Part shown: piece by piece, positions 41,971 through 51,007 of the stretch
Layout of the letters: the number at the start of each line of letters is the position of its first letter
Position numbering within the stretch: position 1 is the stretch's first letter
DNA from: Inquilinus limosus DSM 16000
GTDB taxonomy: Bacteria > Pseudomonadota > Alphaproteobacteria > DSM-16000 > Inquilinaceae
Length of the DNA stretch: 64,000 nucleotides
Assembly: GCF_000423185.1 (NCBI RefSeq)
Contig: NZ_AUHM01000006.1
Span: 1 to 64,000 of the forward strand
Reading direction: 5' to 3'
Program-made: the position numbers and the translations under genes
Notes under the pieces: model-generated
Databases searched by the model: none
The model's input: the letters and a program-made list of their open reading frames with translations, nothing else
What the model was told of the DNA's origin: nothing

Positions 41971-43290
41971 ATGGCCACAGGACGGCTGGACAGCGCGGCC
42001 CTCGGCCGGGTCGAGGACGCGGTCTCGACCCATTCGCGGCCGAGCGGGCTCAGGATCACCGACCTGCGGGTCGCGGTGGTGGTCGGCAGCGGCTACCACC
42101 CGATCATCCGCATCGACACCAACCAGGGCATCTCCGGCCTCGGCGAGGTGCGGGACGGCGGCCACGCCGAGAACGCGCTGCAGTTCAAGCACCTGCTGCT
42201 GGGGCAGAATCCCTGCAATGTCGACATGATCTTCTCGGCCCTGCGCCGCTACGGCAGCTGGGGGCGGGAAGGGGGTGGCGTCTCCGGCATCGAGATCGCG
42301 TTGTGGGACCTTGTCGGCAAGGCCTATGGCGTGCCGTGCCATCAGTTCCTCGGCGGCAAGCACCGCGACCGGGTGCGGATCTACGGCGACACTCCGGCGC
42401 CGGCCCAGCCGACGCCCGAGGGCTATGTCGAGGCGGTGCTGCGCCGCAAGGCGCTGGGCCTGACCTTCATCAAGTTCGACCTGCCGCCGCGCTTCTTCAA
42501 CGCGGTCGACGGCGCGCTGGTGGGGCAGGCCACCCGGCACGAATACGAGCTGGCGAAGGCCTGGCGCGCGCCGGGGGCGGGGCGGGGGATCAAGCTGAGC
42601 CAGGCCGGCATCGCCGCCGCGGTCGATGTGGTCCGCGCTGTGCGGGAGGCGGTCGGCAGCGAGGTCTCCCTGTGCATCGACCATTTCGGCGAAGGCTTCG
42701 TGACGGCCGACGAGGCGATCCGCCTCGGCCGGGCGCTGGAGCCGTTCGACCTGGCCTGGCTCGAGGATCCGCTGCCCTGGCACGACTTCGCCGGCCACAG
42801 GAAGGTGGCCGACGCGCTGCTGACGCCGATCGCGGCGGGCGAGGAGCTGTATCTCTGGGACGGGTTCCGCGAGCCGATCGAGACCCGTGCCTTCGACATC
42901 CTGCACCCCGACCTGCTGACCTCGGGCGGCATGCTGGAGACGAAGCGCATCGCCGATTACGGCGAGCGCTTCGGGCTGGCGGCCGCGCTGCACGCCTGCT
43001 GCACCCCGATCGGCTTCATGGCGAATGTGCATTGCGGCGCCGCGATCTCCGGCCTGGTGGCGGTCGAGCATCACGGGCTGGACATCCCGCATTGGGGCGA
43101 CCTCGTGACCGGGATCGACCCCGATTATCTCGAGGGCGGCTACGTCACCGTGCCGGATGCGCCGGGCCTCGGCGTCGAGCTGAACGAGGAGGCGGTGGCG
43201 GCGCATCTGCGCCATCCTGGCGCCCTGTTCCAGCCGACCGAGGACTGGAACCGGATCCGCGTCGGCTTCGAGCGGCGGTCGCGCGGCTGA
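41971..43290 (+). CDS. Enolase-superfamily sugar-acid dehydratase-like protein with unusual C-terminal His context
   Basis: 439 residues, the longest of the seven paralogues, with about 25 extra N-terminal residues before ITDLRVAVVV. Motifs: FIKFDLPPRF near 165, LCIDHFGEGFV metal Asp, LAWLEDPLPW metal Glu, IAAGEELYLW metal Glu. Where relatives have APHN or APHG it reads ALHACCTPIG, so the acid/base arrangement may differ. An insertion near 185-205 (RHEYELAKAWRAPGAGRG) is also private. Divergent from the LacI gene; another dehydratase-type gene follows after 67 bases. Confidence 0.87.
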   Translation: MATGRLDSAALGRVEDAVSTHSRPSGLRITDLRVAVVVGSGYHPIIRIDTNQGISGLGEVRDGGHAENALQFKHLLLGQNPCNVDMIFSALRRYGSWGREGGGVSGIEIALWDLVGKAYGVPCHQFLGGKHRDRVRIYGDTPAPAQPTPEGYVEAVLRRKALGLTFIKFDLPPRFFNAVDGALVGQATRHEYELAKAWRAPGAGRGIKLSQAGIAAAVDVVRAVREAVGSEVSLCIDHFGEGFVTADEAIRLGRALEPFDLAWLEDPLPWHDFAGHRKVADALLTPIAAGEELYLWDGFREPIETRAFDILHPDLLTSGGMLETKRIADYGERFGLAAALHACCTPIGFMANVHCGAAISGLVAVEHHGLDIPHWGDLVTGIDPDYLEGGYVTVPDAPGLGVELNEEAVAAHLRHPGALFQPTEDWNRIRVGFERRSRG

Positions 43291-43357
43291 GCCCGGCTTC
43301 GCTCGCCCGGACGGACGCGGTACCCTGCCGGACCGGCCGGCTGCTCAGGACGACGCC

Positions 43358-44530
43358 ATGAAGATCACGGGCATCGAGACGCGCATCGTCAATGCCGAGA
43401 TGCGCAACTGGGTCTTCGTCAAGGTCATGACCGACGATCCCGGCCTGTTCGGCTGGGGCGAGGCGACGCTGGAATGGAAGACCCGCGCCGTGGCCGGCGC
43501 CGTGCAGGACCTCGAGCCGCTGCTGCTCGGCCGCGACCCGCGCGACATCGAGCAGGCGGTGCGCGCGATGAAGAAGCAGAGCTTCTGGCGCCTGGGCGTG
43601 ATCGGCATGAGCGCCGTCTCCGGCATCGAGATGGCGCTGTGGGACATCCTGGGCAAGCATCTCGGCGTGCCGGTCTGGCGGCTGCTCGGCGGCAAGGTCC
43701 GTGACCGGGTGCGGGTCTATACCCATCTCGGACTCGGCGACATGCGGGCGGTCTACGAGACGCTGGACGAAGCGCCGCTGGTCGAGCGCGCGCATCAGGT
43801 GGTGGCGAAGGGCTATCGCGCCTTCAAGGCGGTGTTCATCCCCTACACGCATTATCACGCGCCGCTGCCGGAGGCGGACAAGGTCGCGCGCATGATGCAG
43901 GCGCTGCGGCAGGCCGTCGGACCCGAGGTCGAGGTCATGGTCGACTTCCACGGCCGCCCCGCCGGCGTCGCGGCGGCGCTGGCCTATATCGAGGCCCTGG
44001 CGCCCGGCCGGCCGATGTTCGTCGAGGAGCCGCTGCCGCCGGGCGAGACCGCCGGCCTCAAGGCCGTCGCGGCGCGCACCACCGTGCCGCTCGCCACCGG
44101 GGAGCGGCTGGTGGATCGGGCGGAGTTCCAGGAGCTGCTATCCGCCCAGGCCGTCTCCATCATCCAGCCGGACATCTGCCATTGCGGCGGGCTGCTGGAG
44201 GCCAAGAAGATCGCGGCCATGGCGGAAGCGGTGTCGGTCGGGATCGCGCCGCACAACCCGCTGGGGCCGATCGCGGGCGTCGCGGCGCTGCACTTCGCCG
44301 TCTCCACCCCCAACCATGTGATCCAGGAGGAGATGGTGGGCGCGGTGCCCTGGTATTTCGACGTGGTCCGCGGCCCGATCCGCATGGTCGACGGCTTCTG
44401 GCAGGTCCCCGACGCGCCGGGCCTGGGTGTCGAGGTCGACGAGGCCGAATGCGCCAAGCACCCGTTCGCGCCGGAGGTCCTGCACACGCAGAACGCCATC
44501 CTGGACGACGGCAGCATCGTGGATTGGTGA
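43358..44530 (+). CDS. Enolase-superfamily dehydratase, galactonate dehydratase-like
   Basis: 390 residues, ATG 43358 with AGGA 8 bases upstream. MR-type motifs: FVKVMTDDPGLFGWGEATLE N-terminal cap, FKAVFIPYTHYHAP near 155, VMVDFHGRP metal Asp with catalytic His-like residue, FVEEPLPPGE, LATGERL, and IAPHNPLGPIAGVAALHFAV. The APHNPLGPIA segment and QEEM later are typical of the DgoD/galactonate-dehydratase neighbourhood. Probably cotranscribed with the gene at 41971. Exact substrate unproven. Confidence 0.86.
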   Translation: MKITGIETRIVNAEMRNWVFVKVMTDDPGLFGWGEATLEWKTRAVAGAVQDLEPLLLGRDPRDIEQAVRAMKKQSFWRLGVIGMSAVSGIEMALWDILGKHLGVPVWRLLGGKVRDRVRVYTHLGLGDMRAVYETLDEAPLVERAHQVVAKGYRAFKAVFIPYTHYHAPLPEADKVARMMQALRQAVGPEVEVMVDFHGRPAGVAAALAYIEALAPGRPMFVEEPLPPGETAGLKAVAARTTVPLATGERLVDRAEFQELLSAQAVSIIQPDICHCGGLLEAKKIAAMAEAVSVGIAPHNPLGPIAGVAALHFAVSTPNHVIQEEMVGAVPWYFDVVRGPIRMVDGFWQVPDAPGLGVEVDEAECAKHPFAPEVLHTQNAILDDGSIVDW

Positions 44531-44585
44531 GGGCGCTGGCCGATTGCCGCTCCCGCTTGCGAGAGAGTTTCGGAATTCCCCACAC

Positions 44586-44673
44586 CGTCATTGCGAGCGC
44601 AGCGAAGCAATCCATGGCGCCGCTCGAACGGAGGCATGGATTGCTTCGTCGGCTTCGCCTCCTCGCAATGACG
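44586..44673. repeat. Palindromic intergenic repeat, family A copy 2
   Basis: CGTCATTGCGAGCGCAGCGA on the left and TCCTCGCAATGACG on the right, enclosing GAAGCAATCCATGG/GCATGGATTGCTTC. Same family as 40666-40749 and 52073-52150. It follows the dehydratase gene stop by 55 bases and may end that transcript. Confidence 0.8.
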
Positions 44674-44772
44674 GTAAGGGATGAGTGTTTTGAAAAAGTC
44701 TCACAAACGGGAGAGGCTGCGCGCTTCTGTGCTCGCGAGGGACGATAATCTTTCTTGCCTGGTGCGCTTCAG

Positions 44773-44793
44773 ACTCGACATTTCGTGTCGAGT
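44773..44793. promoter_or_regulatory. Perfect 21-bp palindrome upstream of a GntR gene
   Basis: ACTCGACA-TTTCG-TGTCGAGT has 8 perfectly paired bases on each side of a 5-base centre and ends 35 bases before the GTG start of the GntR gene. Size, symmetry and position fit an autoregulatory operator. Confidence 0.55.
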
Positions 44794-44828
44794 TCGCCAA
44801 AGATCGTACACAAAATCCGGAGGATCGC

Positions 44829-45596
44829 GTGTCGAATCCCCAGGCCGGACATCAGTGGACAGCGGAAGGCGGCGCGGAAGCGCAGCCCGTCGGCACTGTT
44901 CCCGGCCTGGACCTGCCTGCGTTTCAGGCGGACCGCGAGGCCTCGGTCTATGAGGCGATCCGCGAGGACATCATCTCGGGCCGCATCCCGGCCAATGCCC
45001 GCCTGATCGTCGCCGATCTCGCCGAGCGGCACGGCACCTCGACCAATCCGGTGCGCGAGGCGCTGCAGCAGCTCCGCGGCGAGGGCTTCGTTGTGATGAC
45101 GCCCAATCGCGGGGCGCGCGTGCGGCCGATCGACGAGGATTTCATCCGCGACATCTACGAGATCGAGGTCCTGATCGAGCCGGCGCTGACGCGCTGGTTC
45201 GTCGGCATCGCGACCGATGCCGACATCGCCGTGCTGGAGGCGCTCCACGCCGAGATGCTGCGGCTCAACTATTCGGACCCGGTGCGGCACGGGCTGCTCG
45301 ACACGCAGTTCCACCACACGATGTATGAGCGCCATTACAACCGGCACGCGGTCGAACTGTGGTGGAAGCACCGCGAGATCCTGCGCGCGATCAGCCGTCG
45401 GCTGCCGATCTCGCTCGGCCGCCAGGCCGCGGTGATGCGGGAGCATCAGGAGGTCCTGGACGCGATCAAGGCCCAGGACGCGGATGCGGCGGCGGCCGTG
45501 ATCGCCCGCCATGTCGAGGGATCCGGGCGCCACATCATCGAACAGATGCGCGTGGCGCGCCGCAACAACCAGAAAGACAAGGAGCAGTCCGGCTAA
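44829..45596 (+). CDS. GntR family transcriptional regulator, FCD subfamily
   Basis: 255 residues from GTG 44829, preceded by CCGGAGGATCGC. An N-terminal extension of about 35 residues, then winged helix-turn-helix at 38-105 (VYEAIREDIISGRIPANARL, then TSTNPVREALQQLRGEGFV) and an FCD effector domain with FHHTMYERHYNRHAVELWW and MREHQEVLDAIKAQDADAAA. FCD regulators bind carboxylic acids and sugar acids via a metal. It precedes the oligopeptide-type importer and mannonate genes and probably controls them. A perfect palindrome stands in its promoter. Confidence 0.9.
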   Translation: MSNPQAGHQWTAEGGAEAQPVGTVPGLDLPAFQADREASVYEAIREDIISGRIPANARLIVADLAERHGTSTNPVREALQQLRGEGFVVMTPNRGARVRPIDEDFIRDIYEIEVLIEPALTRWFVGIATDADIAVLEALHAEMLRLNYSDPVRHGLLDTQFHHTMYERHYNRHAVELWWKHREILRAISRRLPISLGRQAAVMREHQEVLDAIKAQDADAAAAVIARHVEGSGRHIIEQMRVARRNNQKDKEQSG

Positions 45597-45637
45597 GGGT
45601 TCTCGGAGTGCGGATGAGGAGTAGGGCTCATTTTTTG

Positions 45638-45728
45638 TTGTCATCGCCGGGCTTGACCCGGCGATCCAGGGACCACCCGGAGCGGCATCGACAGTCCTGG
45701 ATGCCCGGGTCAAGCCCGGGCATGACAA
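45638..45728. repeat. Palindromic intergenic repeat, family B copy 1
   Basis: TTGTCATCGCCGGGCTTGAC and its partner GTCAAGCCCGGGCATGACAA enclose ATCCAGG/CCTGGAT. Each arm can also fold on itself (CGCCGGG-N5-CCCGGCG). A second copy is at 54070-54163. It lies 42 bases after the GntR stop and could terminate that transcript. Confidence 0.8.
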
Positions 45729-45845
45729 TAAGATAGGTCGATAGTCCTTTACCCGATTGGCTGATGTGGAAGAAGGGGAACGCGCGGTCATACCGGAAAG
45801 GCGCCCATGAGGCGCAAAAGACAATCAAGGGAGGAGATCTGTCTT

Positions 45846-47651
45846 ATGATCGATCTGAAACGCCTTGCCGGCCGAAGCCTGGCCGGCCTTGTGCTCGCCG
45901 CGGCGGCGATCATCGCGCCGGCCGCGGCCTTCGGTCAGGCTGCCGGCTTGCCGCCGGCGCAGGAGATCACGCCCAAGGGCCCGCTGCCGGACGTGCCCCG
46001 CAACCAGACGCTGATCCTGGGCTGGGGCGTCGCGGGCGGCACCTCCGTCGGCACCACCAACCCCTGGGTGCTGCCGGGCTATACGCATCAGGAGGGCAAC
46101 AACCTGCTGTTCGAGCCGCTGATGTATTTCGCCATCTTCAAGGGCGAATTCATCCCGTGGCTCGCCGACAGCATGGAATACTCGCCGGACTTCAAGACGC
46201 TCGAGATCAAGCTCAACAAGGACGCCAAGTGGAGCGACGGCAAGCCGGTCACGTCCAAGGATGTGGTCTACACCTTCGAAGGGCAGATGAAGTATGAGAC
46301 GCTGCCCTACCACGCGCATTTCCAGCAATTCGTCGACAGCGTCAGCGCCAAGGACGACCTGACGGTCGAGGTCAGGTTCAAGCAGCCGGCGCCGCGCTTC
46401 AAATTCGAGGTGCTGACGGAGAAGTTCGACACCGGCCTGCCGATCGTGCCGGCGGAATGGGAATCGGCCCAGCCGAACCCGACGGCGGCCGTGGGGCTCG
46501 ACGAGATCCCGCATTCGGGGCCGTACAACGTCGTCGCCTGGAACGCCAACCAGAAGATTCTCGACCTGCGTCCCGACTGGTGGGCGGTGAAGGCGGGGCG
46601 GAGCGCCCAGCCGGCGGTGAAGCGCGTCGTCATCGTCAACGTGCTGAACCAGCCGATCGACACGGTGGCGCAGCGCCTGGTGAACAACGAGTTCGATTCC
46701 TCGGTCGACATGCGCGCCCAGGTGATCGGCAACATCGTGGAGCAGAACAAGGACATCCAGTCCTGGACGGGCGCGGAGCCGCCCTATGGCTATCTCGACT
46801 GGTGGCCGAACTCGCTGTGGATGAACACCCAGCTCGAGCCCTACAACGATCCGCGGGTCCGTAAGGCGATCAGCCGCGCGATCGACCGCGATCGCATCGA
46901 CGAGGTGCTGTATGACGGTGCCAAGATCGCGACGATCTATCCGTTCCCGCTGTATCCGAACCTGCAGAAATTCGCCGAATCCGAGGCCGTGAAGGCCGAG
47001 GAGGCGAAGTATGAGCCGGGCAAGTTCGACCCGGATGAGAGCGAGAAGCTCATGACCGAGGCCGGCTTCACCAAGAACGACGACGGCCTATGGGAGAAGG
47101 ACGGCAAGACCTTCGACGCCACCATCCACGCCTTCGAGAACATCCATGGCGACATCGCCCCGGTCCTGGCGGAGATGCTGCGCCAGGCGGGCTTCGACGC
47201 GAATGTCAATTTCGGCACCGATGCCTATCAGGCCATGGTGGACGGCAAGCCAGGCCTCTACCTCTTCGGCCACGGCGCCAGCCTCTACGATCCGTTCGAG
47301 GCCATGAACCTGTTCCATGGCAAGTACAGCAACACGATCGGTTCGGCGGCGGGCAACAACCGCTTCTCGCGCTACAAGAACCCCGAGCTCGACAAGATCC
47401 TCGACGAGATCTCGCCGCTCGATTCCAACGATCCGAAGTTCCAGGAGGGCGCCGCGAAGGCTCTCGGCATCTACTGGCGCGATGTGATCGACGTGCCCGT
47501 CATCCAGTGGCTGCACCGGATCCCGTACAACAACCACTACTGGAAGAACTGGCCGAGCGCCTCGAACCTCGGCACGGGCACCAATGGCGCGTTCTGGGCC
47601 CATACCGGCCTGCTGGTGATCACGTCGCTGCAGCCGACCGGCGCGCCGTAG
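45846..47651 (+). CDS. Oligopeptide/Dpp-type ABC substrate-binding protein (family 5)
   Basis: 601 residues from ATG 45846, with GGGAGGAG 9 bases upstream; an earlier in-frame start at 45807 is not needed. Signal peptide (RLAGRSLAGLVLAAAAIIAP, cleavage near AAAFGQ). SBP_bac_5 fold with WSDGKPVTSKDVVYTFEG near 140 and DPRVRKAISRAIDRDRIDEV near 335. The family takes di/oligopeptides but also nickel, opines and oligosaccharides. With enolase-type and mannonate genes on both sides, a uronate- or sugar-acid-containing ligand is plausible. Confidence 0.88.
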   Translation: MIDLKRLAGRSLAGLVLAAAAIIAPAAAFGQAAGLPPAQEITPKGPLPDVPRNQTLILGWGVAGGTSVGTTNPWVLPGYTHQEGNNLLFEPLMYFAIFKGEFIPWLADSMEYSPDFKTLEIKLNKDAKWSDGKPVTSKDVVYTFEGQMKYETLPYHAHFQQFVDSVSAKDDLTVEVRFKQPAPRFKFEVLTEKFDTGLPIVPAEWESAQPNPTAAVGLDEIPHSGPYNVVAWNANQKILDLRPDWWAVKAGRSAQPAVKRVVIVNVLNQPIDTVAQRLVNNEFDSSVDMRAQVIGNIVEQNKDIQSWTGAEPPYGYLDWWPNSLWMNTQLEPYNDPRVRKAISRAIDRDRIDEVLYDGAKIATIYPFPLYPNLQKFAESEAVKAEEAKYEPGKFDPDESEKLMTEAGFTKNDDGLWEKDGKTFDATIHAFENIHGDIAPVLAEMLRQAGFDANVNFGTDAYQAMVDGKPGLYLFGHGASLYDPFEAMNLFHGKYSNTIGSAAGNNRFSRYKNPELDKILDEISPLDSNDPKFQEGAAKALGIYWRDVIDVPVIQWLHRIPYNNHYWKNWPSASNLGTGTNGAFWAHTGLLVITSLQPTGAP

Positions 47652-47748
47652 GTCCGATTGCGAAAGGTGCGCGCCGCCGGGCGCGCACCTCCTGAACGGC
47701 AACAGCACCAGGATCGTCCAGTGATATTGCCGGCCCGAACTCTCAACA

Positions 47749-47845
47749 CGTCATGGCGAGCCTCGCAGGGGCATGGCCATCCAGACTTTCGCCGCCATGC
47801 AGTTGAGGCCGCGGGACTGGATGGCCACGCTTCGCTCGCCATGAC
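47749..47845. repeat. Palindromic intergenic repeat, diverged family A copy
   Basis: CGTCATGGCGAGCCTCGCAG and CGCTTCGCTCGCCATGAC form the outer arms, with GGCCATCCAG/CTGGATGGCC inside. One of two such units filling the 401-base gap between the binding-protein and permease genes (47652-48052), in which no gene is seen. Confidence 0.75.
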
Positions 47846-47918
47846 TGTGTGGGGGTATATGCCTGCTCTCCGTATCAAGGGGCGGCAGGCTGGTCGGGTG
47901 CTTTCGCAGTCCCTTTCA

Positions 47919-48014
47919 CCGTGGCGAGCCCCGCAGGGGCGTGGCCATCCAGCGGCAGTGGCCCCTGGATGGCTCCCTCTGAACTCACTACGGCGCTTCA
48001 CGCCTCGCCATGAC
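47919..48014. repeat. Palindromic intergenic repeat, second diverged family A copy
   Basis: CCGTGGCGAGCCCCGCAGGG on the left and CTTCACGCCTCGCCATGAC on the right, enclosing GGCCATCCAG and CTGGATGGCT. It ends 38 bases before the permease start, so it sits inside the importer operon and may uncouple binding-protein from permease expression. Confidence 0.72.
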
Positions 48015-48052
48015 GAAAAAGGGCCGGAGAGTCGATCTCAAAGGCCGCTGAT

Positions 48053-49051
48053 ATGACCCTCAAGCTCATCATCCGCCGTCTTCTCTTCCTCATCCTGGTC
48101 GTCTGGGCCGCCTCGACGATCGTCTTCTTCATCCCGCGCCTGTCGAGCCGCAATGCGCTGCGCGAACGCTTCGGCGAGCTGGCCCGTACCGGCGGCTTCT
48201 CGCCGGCCGATCTGGAGAAGATCATCGCCTCGATGCAGCAGCAGTTCGGGCTCGACCAGCCGCTTTACCATCAGTACTGGACCTATCTCGGCAACATCGT
48301 GCGGATGGATTTCGGCTACTCGCTGTACCGCTATCCGTCGACCGTGGCCGAACTGATCGCGCAGTCGCTGCCCTGGACGATCGGCCTGCTGCTGGTCACG
48401 ACGATCCTGAGCTTCGTCATCGGCAATCTGCTGGGCGCCGTCGCCGCCTGGCCGCGGGCGCCGCGCTGGCTCCGGACCTTCGCCACGCCCTTCATCCTGC
48501 TGACGGGCGTGCCGCCCGTGATCATGGCCATCCTGCTGCTGTTCTTCATCGGCTTCCGGCTGAAATGGCTGCCGCTCGGCGGCGCCTATTCGGCCGGCGT
48601 GGTGCCGAACTTCTCCCTCGACTTCGTCCTCGACCTGCTGCGGCACCAGGTGCTGCCGGCGCTGGCCCTGATCTTCGGCTCGGTCGGCGGCTGGGTGCTG
48701 TCGATGCGCGGCATGGGCGTCACCATCCAGGGCGAGGACTATGTGAATTTCGCCGAGCACAAGGGCCTGACCGGCGGCCGGATCTTCCGCGACTATTATC
48801 TCCGCAACGCGCTGCTGCCGCAGGTGACGGGGCTGGCCCTGGCGCTCGGCACCGTCGTCACCTCGGCCATTATCGTCGAGGGGCTGTTCGGCCTGCCGGG
48901 CATCGGCAGCATGCTCAACCTCGCCATCCGCGCGAACGACTTCCCGACGATCTACGGCGTCGTGCTGTTCATCACGATCGCCGTGGCGGTGCTGATGACG
49001 GCGGTCGAGTTCCTCTATCCACTGCTCGACCCCCGCGTCCGCAATTCGTGA
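48053..49051 (+). CDS. Dpp-type ABC permease, DppB-like
   Basis: 332 residues. First span LIIRRLLFLILVVWAASTIV, then a periplasmic loop of about 100 residues (QQFGLDQPLYHQYWTYLGNI), five further spans, and the EAA-type loop EHKGLTGGRIFRDYYLRNAL near 240. Typical DppB/OppB layout, forming the first half of the channel. Separated from the binding-protein gene by 401 bases holding two palindromic repeats. Confidence 0.9.
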   Translation: MTLKLIIRRLLFLILVVWAASTIVFFIPRLSSRNALRERFGELARTGGFSPADLEKIIASMQQQFGLDQPLYHQYWTYLGNIVRMDFGYSLYRYPSTVAELIAQSLPWTIGLLLVTTILSFVIGNLLGAVAAWPRAPRWLRTFATPFILLTGVPPVIMAILLLFFIGFRLKWLPLGGAYSAGVVPNFSLDFVLDLLRHQVLPALALIFGSVGGWVLSMRGMGVTIQGEDYVNFAEHKGLTGGRIFRDYYLRNALLPQVTGLALALGTVVTSAIIVEGLFGLPGIGSMLNLAIRANDFPTIYGVVLFITIAVAVLMTAVEFLYPLLDPRVRNS

Positions 49052-49063
49052 GGAGCGAGAGAC

Positions 49064-49972
49064 ATGTCGATCGCCGCGCTCTCGCCGCCCGCCGAACCGA
49101 GGATCGAACGCCCGGGCAGCTTCGTTCTGGTGCTGCGGTATCTGCGCCGCAACAAGGGGCTCGCCCTCGGCGTCCTGATCCTGCTGGGCCTCACCGCCTT
49201 CACGATCATCGGCCTGATGACGGTCGATCCGAAGGACGCCTATCCGCTCTCGGCGGCGGTGAAGAAGCCGCCGAGCCTGAAATACCCCTTCGGCACGGAT
49301 TTCTTCGGCCGCGACCTCCTTGCCGCCATGGTCGTGGGCATGTGGCAGACGGCCTTCATCGGCTTCGTCGCCGGCGGCCTCGGCACGCTGATCGGCGTCG
49401 TGCTCGGCTTCATCGCCGCCTATTTCGGCCGCTGGACCGATGCCGCGATCCGCACGGTCTGCCAGATTCTGACACCGATCCCGGTGCTGCTGATCCAGGT
49501 CGTGATCGCCGGCTCGCTCGACAAGCGCGACGTGACCATCGTGACCATGGCGCTGATCGTGGTGCTGCTGGCCTGGATGGGGCCGACCCTCGTCATCCGC
49601 GCCCAGGTGCTGACGATGAAGGAACGGCAGTTCGTCGCCGTGGCCAAGCTGTCGGGCGTCAGCGACCTCGGCATCATCTTCAAGGAGATCCTGCCCTGCC
49701 TCTTGCCCTTCATCGCCGCGGCCTTCGTGGCGCAGGTGTTCTCGGCCGTCTTCGCCTCCTTTTACCTCGCGGTGCTCGGGCTGGGGCCGCTGCGTGAGCC
49801 GCTGCTGGGCAACATCATCTGGGCGGCGCAGTCGCAGGGCGCCTTCTTCAACGGCTGGTGGTGGTGGCCGATCATCCCCTCGGTGGCGATGATCCTGATC
49901 CTCGGCTCGCTGGCCCTGATCAATATGGGGCTCGACGAGCTGGCCAATCCCCGCGTGCGGAGGTCGGAGTGA
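49064..49972 (+). CDS. Dpp-type ABC permease, DppC-like
   Basis: 302 residues, ATG 49064 with GAGGAG upstream. N-terminal span LALGVLILLGLTAFTIIGLM, the DppC feature FPYGTD-like KYPFGTDFFGRDLLAAMVVG, and the EAA-type loop VAVAKLSGVSDLGIIFKEIL near 185. Second half of the channel, 12 bases after DppB-like. Confidence 0.9.
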   Translation: MSIAALSPPAEPRIERPGSFVLVLRYLRRNKGLALGVLILLGLTAFTIIGLMTVDPKDAYPLSAAVKKPPSLKYPFGTDFFGRDLLAAMVVGMWQTAFIGFVAGGLGTLIGVVLGFIAAYFGRWTDAAIRTVCQILTPIPVLLIQVVIAGSLDKRDVTIVTMALIVVLLAWMGPTLVIRAQVLTMKERQFVAVAKLSGVSDLGIIFKEILPCLLPFIAAAFVAQVFSAVFASFYLAVLGLGPLREPLLGNIIWAAQSQGAFFNGWWWWPIIPSVAMILILGSLALINMGLDELANPRVRRSE

Positions 49973-49977
49973 CGGCG

Positions 49978-51006
49978 ATGGATGCGACGCTGGCGCCGCC
50001 CCGGGAAAGGGCAAAGGCCATGAACCGACCAGCCGCGACGATGCAGCCGGTCCTCGATGTCCGCAACCTCGAAGTGACCTACTACACCGATTCCGGCCGG
50101 GCCCGGGCGCTCGACAATGTCAGCTTCACGCTGGATGCCGGCGAGAAGCTGGGCATGGTGGGCGAGTCCGGCTCGGGCAAGAGCACGCTGGCGCTCGCCA
50201 TGATGCGGATGATCAAGCCGCCGGGCCGGATCGAGGGCGGTCAGGTGATCGTCGGCGGTGCCGATCTGATGGCGCTGGATGCCGAAGGGATGCGCCAGGC
50301 GCGCCTGTCCCGGATCGCCTATATCCCGCAGGGCGCGATGAACTCGCTCAACCCGGTGACGCGGATCGGCGCCCAGATGGTCGACGCGGTGAAGTCGCAT
50401 CTGCCGGGCGAATCCCGTGCTTCCATCGAGGCGCGCTGCAAGCGGGCGCTGCAATCGGTCGACCTCGATATCGGCGTCTATCGCATGTATGCGCATGAGC
50501 TGTCGGGCGGCATGAAGCAGCGCGTCTGCATCGCCATCGGCATCCTGCTCGACCCTCACGTCATCATCGCCGACGAGCCGACCAGCGCTCTCGACGTGGT
50601 GACCCAGCGCCAGGTGATGGAGACGATCGACAATGTCCAGAAGGCGATCAACGCCGCGGTCATCCTGATCGGCCACGACATGGGCCTGATGGCGCAGTTC
50701 GTCGACAAGGTCGCGGTGATGTATGCCGGGCGGCTGGTCGAGGTCAGCACGGTCCGCGAGATGTTCACGGACCCGAAGCACCCCTATTCCCAGGCGCTGA
50801 TCGAGAGCCTGCCGAGCCTCGAGAACAAGGGCGTGTTCCGCGGCATCCCCGGCCTGGCGCCGTCGTTGCTGCGGCTTCCGGGCGGCTGCGCCTTCCACCC
50901 GCGCTGCAGCAGGGCCATGGCCGTCTGCAGCACGACCCGGCCCGAGCCGCGCCTCCTGGCCGGCGGCCGCGGCGTGACCTGCCACCTCTATGACGGGGAC
51001 GCCTGA
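49978..51006 (+). CDS. Dpp-type ABC ATP-binding protein, DppD-like
   Basis: 342 residues from ATG 49978, with GGAG 8 bases upstream; GTG 49969 (GTGA overlap with the permease stop) and ATG 50020 are alternatives. Walker A GESGSGKST near 60, signature LSGGMKQR near 170, Walker B VIIADEPTSALD, H-loop IGHDMGLMAQFVDKVAVMYA. The C-terminal oligopeptide-ATPase tail holds cysteines (CAFHPRCSRAMAVC, then VTCHLY) as in iron-sulfur-type OppD/DppD proteins. Confidence 0.9.
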   Translation: MDATLAPPRERAKAMNRPAATMQPVLDVRNLEVTYYTDSGRARALDNVSFTLDAGEKLGMVGESGSGKSTLALAMMRMIKPPGRIEGGQVIVGGADLMALDAEGMRQARLSRIAYIPQGAMNSLNPVTRIGAQMVDAVKSHLPGESRASIEARCKRALQSVDLDIGVYRMYAHELSGGMKQRVCIAIGILLDPHVIIADEPTSALDVVTQRQVMETIDNVQKAINAAVILIGHDMGLMAQFVDKVAVMYAGRLVEVSTVREMFTDPKHPYSQALIESLPSLENKGVFRGIPGLAPSLLRLPGGCAFHPRCSRAMAVCSTTRPEPRLLAGGRGVTCHLYDGDA

Positions 51007-51007
51007 G

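Noticed and set aside
40780..43215. 811-codon minus-strand frame seemingly extending the LacI protein
   Set aside because: The part above 41817 is antisense to the enolase-type gene at 41971; the LacI helix-turn-helix begins right at ATG 41817.
47652..48052. Possible small gene in the 401-base gap inside the importer operon
   Set aside because: The gap is explained by two palindromic repeats; the open frames there are their translations and recur with the repeats.
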